A stretch of DNA of 64,000 nucleotides from an uncultured Saprospiraceae bacterium (GTDB lineage: Bacteria; Bacteroidota; Bacteroidia; Chitinophagales; Saprospiraceae), in NCBI GenBank assembly GCA_937995755.1, contig CALKJD010000011.1:1-64000 (forward strand), given 5' to 3'. The translations under genes were made by a program, and so were the position numbers. Shown one piece after another: positions 1 to 8,900 of this stretch. Below the pieces are notes generated by a model. That model had not been told where the DNA came from. It saw only the letters and a list, made by a program, of their open reading frames with translations, and did not search any database. Within the stretch, counting starts at the first letter, position 1. Each line of letters opens with the position of its first letter.

Positions 1-1
1 C

Positions 2-1681
2 CTGCTACCTCTTGTTAGTTTTGGACAATGTCCAGAAGTAATATTAAACAATCAGGCAGATGTTGATAATTTTGCAGCCCTTACTTGTGGGCCAACATCC
101 GACATTTATATTATTGGAGATGACATTACCAATCTTGATTCTTTAATAACTTTGACAACTTGTAATAGTTTAGAAATTCGAAGTTGTGGTGCTTTGGTAG
201 ACATTAGAGGGTTAGCTTCACTTACCTCTATTGAAGATAGTCTTACCTTAGGATTTAATTCTTCGCTATCAAACCTGAATGGTTTGTCATCCTTACAAAG
301 TCTTGGTGGCTTACGGATATACTCTTGTGCATTGACCGACCTTGATGGATTAGCTTCGCTCTCCACTATCGGTGGTAATTTAAGTTTATACAATTTGCCA
401 TTATTAGAAAACATTAATGGCTTCTTGTCACTAACCAATATTGATGGTGATCTTAGAATAAATGGCTCTGCATTAAAAAACATTGACGGATTATCATCAT
501 TAGAAAATGTAGGTGAATATGTAATCTTTGATCAAAATCCATTGCTAGAAAACGTAAATGGTTTGGCTTCAATAATTGAAGGTGGATATAACATTCTACT
601 ATCAGAAAATCCAAAACTAGTGGATCTATCAGGTTTTTCCTATTTACAGAATATTGAAGAAAAAATATCTATAGAAATCCATAACAATGAAGCCTTGACT
701 CATTTAGATGGATTGTCACATATCATACATTTCGAATCACTTAGTATAAGAGGCAATGAAAATTTAACGAATATTGATGGGTTATCTAATGTCACCGATA
801 TTGATAGAATACTATTTATTTATGATAACAATTCATTAGAAAACATTGATGCACTTTCAGCCGTTACCTCAGTTGAAAAAATTAAAATTGATGATAATCC
901 AGCACTCTTAAATATTGATGGGTTAACATCTCTTCATTCGGTTGGTAATGATTTTAGTTTGGTTGGCAACGAAAATATTCAGGATCTAAACGGGTTATCT
1001 AATCTTACCGAAATAGGAAATAGTTTTTATATATCAGGTAATCCTGAATTATTAAACTTAGATGGTTTATCTTCTCTTAAAACCATAAATAGACATTTCT
1101 TTATTTCAGGAAATAAAAACATTTTGAATGTGGATGGTCTATCTAATTTAACTAAAGTAGAAGAGATGTTTGTAATAGCAGAAAATGAACATCTTGATAA
1201 TCTTAATGGTTTAAGTAACCTTAACGAAGTAAATTCGATTATTGCTATACTCAATAATATTAATATAGATATGTTATCCGATTATTGTGGAGTGTATCCA
1301 TTATTATCTGATAGTAATTTTAATGATAATATTAATTTTAGTCAAAATGGATCCAATCCAACACAAAGCGAAATAATAAACGCTGGGGCATGCATGTCTA
1401 CAGGACTAAATGATAGAGATGAACTCACAATTGTAAACGTTTATCCTAATCCTTCTATTGAAGAAATTACGATTGATCTGACTCCAATCCTTGGCAATGC
1501 AAGTACTATAGAATTTAGAAGTGCCATTGGAGTATTAGTCATAGAGAGAAAAGTAGATTCAAATAAATCTACCATTTCCATAGATGTCAGAGAATTAGAA
1601 TCAGGAGTATATAACCTTTCTATCTTGGACCAAAATAGAAATTACCTAAGTCAACAAAAATTAGTGAAAATTAGAAATTGA
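2..1681 (+). CDS. Leucine-rich (receptor L-like) repeat protein with T9SS type A tail, 5' end missing
   Basis: The reading frame is open from base 2, so the gene begins outside the window; the first in-frame start-like codon (TTG at 152) lies inside the repeat region and is probably not the real start. The visible product is about 25 repeats of roughly 23 residues of the form N-x-L-x-N-I-D-G-L-S-x-L-x-x-V, alternating a G-L-S/A-S-L half with an I-x-x-N half, as in receptor L-domain or leucine-rich solenoids. From about base 1435 comes a C-terminal sorting domain starting NVYPNPS and ending with K-L-V-K-I-R-N, which directs export through T9SS and surface attachment. The ligand is unknown. It converges on prfA with only 25 bases between; a weak hairpin (ATTGAG/CTCAAT) sits at the stop codon. 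Confidence 0.85.
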   Translation: MLPLVSFGQCPEVILNNQADVDNFAALTCGPTSDIYIIGDDITNLDSLITLTTCNSLEIRSCGALVDIRGLASLTSIEDSLTLGFNSSLSNLNGLSSLQSLGGLRIYSCALTDLDGLASLSTIGGNLSLYNLPLLENINGFLSLTNIDGDLRINGSALKNIDGLSSLENVGEYVIFDQNPLLENVNGLASIIEGGYNILLSENPKLVDLSGFSYLQNIEEKISIEIHNNEALTHLDGLSHIIHFESLSIRGNENLTNIDGLSNVTDIDRILFIYDNNSLENIDALSAVTSVEKIKIDDNPALLNIDGLTSLHSVGNDFSLVGNENIQDLNGLSNLTEIGNSFYISGNPELLNLDGLSSLKTINRHFFISGNKNILNVDGLSNLTKVEEMFVIAENEHLDNLNGLSNLNEVNSIIAILNNINIDMLSDYCGVYPLLSDSNFNDNINFSQNGSNPTQSEIINAGACMSTGLNDRDELTIVNVYPNPSIEEITIDLTPILGNASTIEFRSAIGVLVIERKVDSNKSTISIDVRELESGVYNLSILDQNRNYLSQQKLVKIRN

Positions 1682-1706
1682 TTGAGTACTAATCTCAATT
1701 AAAATT

Positions 1707-2783
1707 CTACACATTCTCTTCTTCCCCTTTCATCTTCTCGGCATTTTCATATACGATGAGTGCTTCGATGACATCATTGAGATTACCTTCTATAATCTTA
1801 TCTAGACTATAGAGCGTAAGATTGATTCTATGATCTGTAACTCTGTTTTGTGGATAGTTATATGTGCGGATCTTATCTGATCTGTCACCACTACCAACCA
1901 GAGATTGACGTTGTGTTTTCTGCTCAGAATCGTTCTTGATTTTAGCAGCAGCTTTCACTTTTTCATATAATCTGTTCAGGGCGATTTCACGGTTTTTATG
2001 CTGTGATCTCGAGTCTGTGCTCTCTGCTGCAATTCCTGTCGGAAGGTGAGTAAATCTTACTCCTGATTCTGTTTTGTTGACGTGCTGTCCACCAGCTCCA
2101 CTGGCACGGAATGTATCCGTACGCAATTGGTCCTTACGTATTTCTATATCTTCTTCTTCAAACTTAGGTAAAACGGCAACTGTAGCTGCCGATGTATGTA
2201 CTCTTCCTTGCGTCTCAGTCTTAGGAACTCGCTGTACCCTGTGTGCCCCAGACTCAAACTTGAGTTTACCATAAACATCATTACCAAAGACTTCGAACGA
2301 GATCTTACTATATCCACCCGATGTACCCTCATTGATATGTATGATTTCTGTTTTCCAGCCTGGCTGAGCATCAATATACTTAGAATACATACGATATAGA
2401 TCGCCAGCAAATATACTTGCCTCGTCTCCCCCTGCTCCTGCTCTAATCTCTACGACCACATCCTTTTCATCTTCAGGGTCCTTTGGTATCAACAGTTGTT
2501 TTAGTTCTTCTTCTAAGGTTGATTTACTGTCATTAAGCTCTGAAAATTCCATCTTCGCCATTTCCTTCATCTCAGGATCCGGATCAGCCATCATCTCGTT
2601 AGCATTTTCTATACCTTCAAGAGTTACCTTATACTCCCCTATCTTCCCTACTATCTCTCGTAAGCTGCTATACTCTTTATTGATCTTAGTAAATTGCTTC
2701 ATATCAGAGGCAATCTCAGGATCTGAGAGTTTCTCTTCTAAATAGTGAAATCTACCTTCTATGGCTTCAAGCTTATCTAACAT
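1707..2783 (-). CDS. prfA: Peptide chain release factor 1
   Basis: Cytoplasmic class I release factor that recognises UAA and UAG in the ribosomal A site and triggers hydrolysis of peptidyl-tRNA. The 358 residues match the family's usual length. The catalytic GGQ motif is at residues 231-233 within SGAGGQHVNKTES; the stop-codon-reading tripeptide position reads P-K-T in RVPKTETQGR (residues 187-189), where P-A-T or P-V-T is better known. The PCRF domain occupies the N-terminal half. It stands alone on its strand, separated from the giant gene upstream by a terminator, and is convergent with the leucine-rich gene. ATG start at 2783 fits family length. Confidence 0.97.
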   Translation of the reverse strand: MLDKLEAIEGRFHYLEEKLSDPEIASDMKQFTKINKEYSSLREIVGKIGEYKVTLEGIENANEMMADPDPEMKEMAKMEFSELNDSKSTLEEELKQLLIPKDPEDEKDVVVEIRAGAGGDEASIFAGDLYRMYSKYIDAQPGWKTEIIHINEGTSGGYSKISFEVFGNDVYGKLKFESGAHRVQRVPKTETQGRVHTSAATVAVLPKFEEEDIEIRKDQLRTDTFRASGAGGQHVNKTESGVRFTHLPTGIAAESTDSRSQHKNREIALNRLYEKVKAAAKIKNDSEQKTQRQSLVGSGDRSDKIRTYNYPQNRVTDHRINLTLYSLDKIIEGNLNDVIEALIVYENAEKMKGEEENV

Positions 2784-2993
2784 GTCTTAATCTTTATGGA
2801 GCGCGAAGTTAAGTAAAGTTTTATGATCGCGGATTGTATTGTAAATGGTATAAATGATACGTGAAATATATCAAATCGGTTCCCAAAACACCTAAACTCT
2901 ATATCCGAAAAGGGGCTCACTTACGTAAGCCCCATTCGATGTCCATTCTTGGGATGGTTCTTTAAATATAGCTTTTGACTATTTTATATATAC
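2784..2993. other. Intergenic region between prfA and the HYR giant gene
   Basis: This 210-base gap holds the terminator of the giant gene at 2908-2933 and, presumably, the prfA promoter between it and 2783. No convincing TAnnTTTG element was found there; the closest is TAacTTcG on the minus strand just before prfA, with one mismatch. Confidence 0.4.
2908..2933 (-). terminator. Rho-independent terminator of the HYR giant gene
   Basis: Read on the minus strand, the stem GGGGCT / AGCCCC encloses a 10-base loop and is followed by TTTT. It lies 60 bases beyond the stop codon of the giant gene at 2994, so it ends that transcript before prfA. Confidence 0.8.
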
Positions 2994-5900
2994 CTATTTT
3001 ATCTTTAACATCTTGCGCGCTTCACTGTATTCACCCGCTTTGATCTTGTAATAGTATATTCCAGATTTAGTCAATTGTTCAGTATTAAGCCTAATCTGGT
3101 GTTTACCTGCAGTATATCTAGATGATTGTCTATGTACTAGTTTTCCTGTATTATCAAACACCTGAAGGCTCACTTCTTCAGACTTTGGCAATTCGAATAT
3201 AACTTCTGTATATTCTGTAAATGGATTCGGTTGATTTTGGAACATAGCAAAACTTGGAGTCGAAGTATTGTCGAACCTTAAATCAATTTCATGTTTCTGA
3301 TACGTGGCATCGTAAGCTAAAGCATCAGTAATATCCGAAGTGATGGACCATACGTCTCTCAATTTACCATTGCGCTTCACTGTATATGCAAAGTATGCTA
3401 AGGGTTCGCTATTATCTAGGTCCGATTTAGCTTCAAAAGATGACCAAGCGACTGTAGTCTTAGATTCATTTCTGTGATCTGCTACTTGACTGTTGTCAAG
3501 CTCTATCTGACCTCCGTCAGCAGATACAAACTCTAAATAATCTGAATCATAATCCACTGTAAACTGCAATCCTACTAATGAAGTTACATCTGCCGTATAG
3601 ATTGGTATTATTACTGTCTCTCCTACTTGTAGATGTTGATTATTAGTATAGATAGTCATCGCATTATCAGATCTAGTTTCAACCTCTGAAGTATTAGTCA
3701 GACCGTCCTCAATACTACCATTTACATCACCAATCTTAATGGCTACAAAATCTGATTGAACCATTGTTTTATCTACTTCATCAAATTCTGTCTCTTCCAT
3801 GAATGGGAATGGATCCTGAACATCAGCAAATACATAATTTGATTCTACGAATCTAAATGACTCGTTATTGTTAAATTCATCTTGAACTCCAAGAATCATT
3901 TTACGTAACTCTATTACATCCGCGCCAGATACAGTTTGAGAAGCATTGATATCAGCCGCTATAATATCATATGGTGAACTCAGTTCATTTAATGCTAAAA
4001 TGTGTCTTTGGATCAATACAAGATCTAATGTGGACACACCTTTTAGATGCTCATCATCTTTAGATGGTGTAATTACATAATCATTATACATTGGGATGTC
4101 TGCAAATACATACCCTCCTTGATCATCCGTCATTATATCCTGATTCATCTCTGGACCATCTATAACTATCGTAGCGTTTGAGATTGGCATGTTATTCTGT
4201 GTCGATACCTGTCCCAATACCATAGTGTTCTGATTCAGACCATTTCCGCATGCATTAGTATTATCTTGAACGTCTACGGTAGTAACACAGAATGATTGAT
4301 TTCCTGCTTCATCCGTAACCCAGATTTCTACCTCTCTGATACCCAAGCTATCGCAATTAAATGTGCGTCCAAATTCAGTAGGATCAGATGAGAATGAGAA
4401 AAGTAAGTCTTCCGTATCAGTACAATTATCAGAGCTGCTTGCATTAAAATCACTCGCCCATATTTGCACTGTTCCATCTATAGGACTAAGGTCCATAGCT
4501 AATGCAATACATGCTACAGATGGCGGCTTGCATTCTCTCACTTCTACTACTCTTACACAAGTCTCAGTATTGCCACACCTATCAGATACAGTAAACGTTA
4601 CCTTATGGAAGCCTTGTGGAAGCATCTCAGATAATGAATTACCAATGCCAGAAATATCTATTGTTCCGTTATTGTCAGTATCTAACGTATAGCTATACTC
4701 TAAATCATCTATATCAGTACAGTCATCCGTCGCAGATACACTTAGTTCAACTAATGCACTACATCCAGTTCCTTGTGCACATATCAATGTATCGCTACAT
4801 GCTTCTACAAATTCAGGTTTCACACTATTCGTCATAAAGATATCTTGAATATTCGTCCAAATACCATTATCTGGATCTACACTTGGATCATAAATATTGC
4901 TATCTATTACTTTAAATGTACGTCTGATGTATACACACCCAGAAGTCGGATTATCAAACACTAAATCAGTGCTAGAGTATTGTATCTCATGACATTTATT
5001 TATGTTTGTAAACGTCGGTATGCCTCCTTGAGCTAAAGTAGGAACATCATCTTCACAACCTTCAACTGTAATATCTTCTGGCCATGTAATATCCTGTTCA
5101 GAAAACGGATTGAAATCTTCAACAAAGATTCTCTGCGTATATGTCGCTGTATTACCTGAAGCATCTGTAATCGTAAAGATTCTCATGATGATTCCTTGAC
5201 CATTAGTTGTCATATCCAGTACTTCTGTGCTGACTACTGTACCATCTGGACAATTCTCTTTGTACACTCCGTCTAGACCCACAAGCCCATTACTATTTAC
5301 ATATGCTGTATCATTGATGATAATTTCTTCTCTATCATCTCCAGTCAATACAAATGTTCCAAAGTCATCAAGGTCTGTCAGATCCAGTGGGTAGTCACAA
5401 CTTACCGTTACATCTGGTACAGGTATAAGAAAACTAGGTTTGATCTTATCTGACACTTCAGCTAAAGCTATACAAGAGTTTTGATTCCCTGATTCGTCAG
5501 TTACGATAACTTCTATTTCGTGGATAGCTCCAACATCTTCGCAACAGAAAAATACTGTATCACCGAGCATTTCATTACCTGCAATACTGCATAGATCATT
5601 TATCCTTCTTACTTGTACATCAGCATATCCACAATTATCAGTTGCGTCTAATATGAATGAAGATGCTAGCACCATATTGATATCTGACGATACCGAAACT
5701 TGAATAGGCGTCGTTCTACAAACCACTACTGGTGATTCCTCGTCAGTTACTATTACTGTCTGATCTACTACTGTTACATTACCACAGTCATCTGTGATCG
5801 TATAGCTAAATGTGGTTTCACCTTTAGTAAATGAACTCGTCAATGTATCTTCTCCATTGATACTATTAACAATTACATAATCGCTACAATCATCTAAAAC

Positions 5901-8900
5901 TGAAGGTATAGGAAGTGTTGCTGTAGCCGTACATTCTCCAGGGTCAGTTGTAAGATTTATAAACGTATCTAGAGCAGTCACTACAGGAGCTGTCGTATCT
6001 TTAGACACCCAGAATCCAGAATATACTGTATCTGCATTCATACAAGCATCAATAGCTATATATCTATAATTAACTTGGTATCCAGAACATACTGTCGATA
6101 TGTAAGGTAATGTATCTACTACTATCACATGCACACCACAAGCATCTACCGCAGAAGCCAATATAGGATCTATAAAACCTTCATTACAAGCCACCGTGTC
6201 ATCCACCACTGTAGGTATTGCAGAAAAGAGTTTTGCATTAGCATCAAATACAGGAGCCTCTTCATCTATCTTAGTAATACGTTGTGTATCGATGGCTGTG
6301 TTGCCTGCATCATCCATCACTGTAAATATTCTTAGGATAAGAGAATCATTAGGACATCCTAACACTGTTGCTTCATCGTTAATATCGATCACTAAATCTA
6401 CTGTACAGTTGTCGTCCGCATTGGCAATACCTGTCAAAGCAGTATCCGATGTATCATCATCACAAGCCAACGTAATATCGCCAGGAACTGTCAATGATGG
6501 AGTTTCTGTATCTTGAATTATAATTACTTGTAATAATGTGTCTAAGTTGCCAGACTCATCAGCAATCTCATAAGATCTGATGTATGTAGTAGGGTTAGAT
6601 CCTACCACTAAATTATCTGCAAGCATTGTAAATGTTGGATTATCAACCATACAGTTATCTGTAACATTTCCACCCGCAGCATAAAGCCCTGCTACATCAG
6701 CAATAGCAATTGCTTCTGATAGGTTGCACATTACATTAACAGTATCCATCGCCATAGGGTCATCTGAAAATGAGATGACGGGTGCTTCTTCATCAATAAC
6801 TGTTACCGTCTGATCTACTTCAGTACTATTTCCACATTGATCCGTGATCGTGTAGGTTACCATCGTTTCCCCTAATATGAATGTCGTTGTAAGTGTATCT
6901 TCACCATCGACACTATTCTCTATTACATATTCACTACAGTTGTCTAATACGGTCGGTATCGGTAAGGTAACCGTAGCTGTACATAAACCTAACTCTGTAT
7001 TTATAGTGATGAATGTATCCAATACAGTCACTGCTGGTGCCATCGTATCTGCTGCTACCCAAAATCCTGAATATACTGTATCAGAGTTCATACAAGCATC
7101 AGTAGCTATATATCTATAATTGACTTGATAGCCAGAACAAACTGACGTAACGAATGGTAGTGTATCTACTGCTATTGTATGAGTTCCGCAAGCATCTACG
7201 GCGGTAGCAATTACAGGATTTATAAAGTTGTCATTACATGCTACCGTGTCTTCTACAGTAGATGGTACTACAGAAAACAGTTTTGTATTAGCATCAAATA
7301 CTGGTGCTTCATCATCAATTTTCGTAATTCGTTGTGTGTCAATTGCTGTGTTTCCAGCATCATCAACCACAGTAAATATTCTTAGTATGAGAGAATCGTT
7401 AGGACAGTCTAATACTGTTGCTTCATCATTGATACTTACTGTAAGGCTTCCTGGAGTACAGTTATCATTAGTCATTGCCGTACCTGTCAATTGTGGATCA
7501 GATAAATCATCGTCACAATCCACAGTAAGATCATCTGGTGCAATTACTGTAGGTATGTTAGTATCCTGTACTATGATTATTTGTTCAAGTGTATCTAGAT
7601 TTCCTGACGCATCCGCAATCACATAGGATCTTATATAAGTAGTTGGATCAGATCCAGTTACAAGTACATCTGGGGATAATTGACTAAAGTATAAATCATC
7701 GACCATACAGTTATCAGTAACCTGCCCTCCTGAAGCTAATAGATCATCAAAGTCTTGTATTGGCATTGCCTCAGCTAGATTACACATAACCTCTACTGTA
7801 TCTGCTGCAGACGGTATATCAAGAAAAGTAACTAGAGGAGCTTCTTCATCTACCACTGTTATGACTACTGTACAAGTACTTGTAAGATTACAATCATCCG
7901 TCGCTGAAAATATTATAACCGTTTCTCCAAATGCAAAGTCGGCAGTAACTACACCATCTATGCTCGCATTAAAATTATTAGTCACGGGTATATCGCCAGT
8001 ACAAAAATCTGTAGCCGTTACTGTAACTGTTGAATTTGCAGTACAAGTCCCTGTATCCGTGCTCAGCATTACATTACTTGGACATGTGATCGTCGGTGCA
8101 GTACTATCCTCTATCTGATATGACTGAGTACATGTTCCTACATTTCCATTGTTATCTTCGATACTATATATGCGCTCGTAAGTGACACTGCAGTCTGTTC
8201 TACTTACTTCTAAGTCACTAACTACGGCAAAAGTACTTGTGTCGATTCCACATATATCATCTGCCATACCTCCTGCGTCTTGGAAAGCTAAGAACGAAGT
8301 ATAAGCTACATTGTCCTCTACACCACACTCTGTTGGTGTTGGTGTGTCTGGGCAAGTAAGTACAGGTAATATATTGTCCTCTACCGTTACCGTAAAACTA
8401 CATTCACTACTGTTTCCTTCTTCATCCGCTACAGTAAATGTTACTACAGTTTCTCCTACAGAATATACGCCAGAAGCATCTGCACCATCGCCTGTTCTAG
8501 TATTGTATATAGTATCTACGAGGCAATTGTCTTCAGTAATTGCTATTAAGTTAGATACCGTTGCAGTACATAATCCTGGATCTGTTTCCACTGTTACATC
8601 ACCTGGACAAGTTACAAATGGTTCAGTACTATCCATGACGATAATCGTCTGAGTACATGAACTAGCGTTTCCTGCCAGATCTTCTATACTATAAGTTCTA
8701 CTAATGATAGTCATTCCAAAAATGGTCAACTCCATCTCACCTTCATAAGCAAAAGTCGTGGTGTCAATAGCACAGTTATCATCAATACTAGAGTTAGCAT
8801 CTGCATCTACAAAATGTTGGTAGAAGCTATACACAGGCACTGAACTGGCATCACACATAGCAAAAGCGCCATCTGGACAAGTTATATAAGGTGCTTGTGC

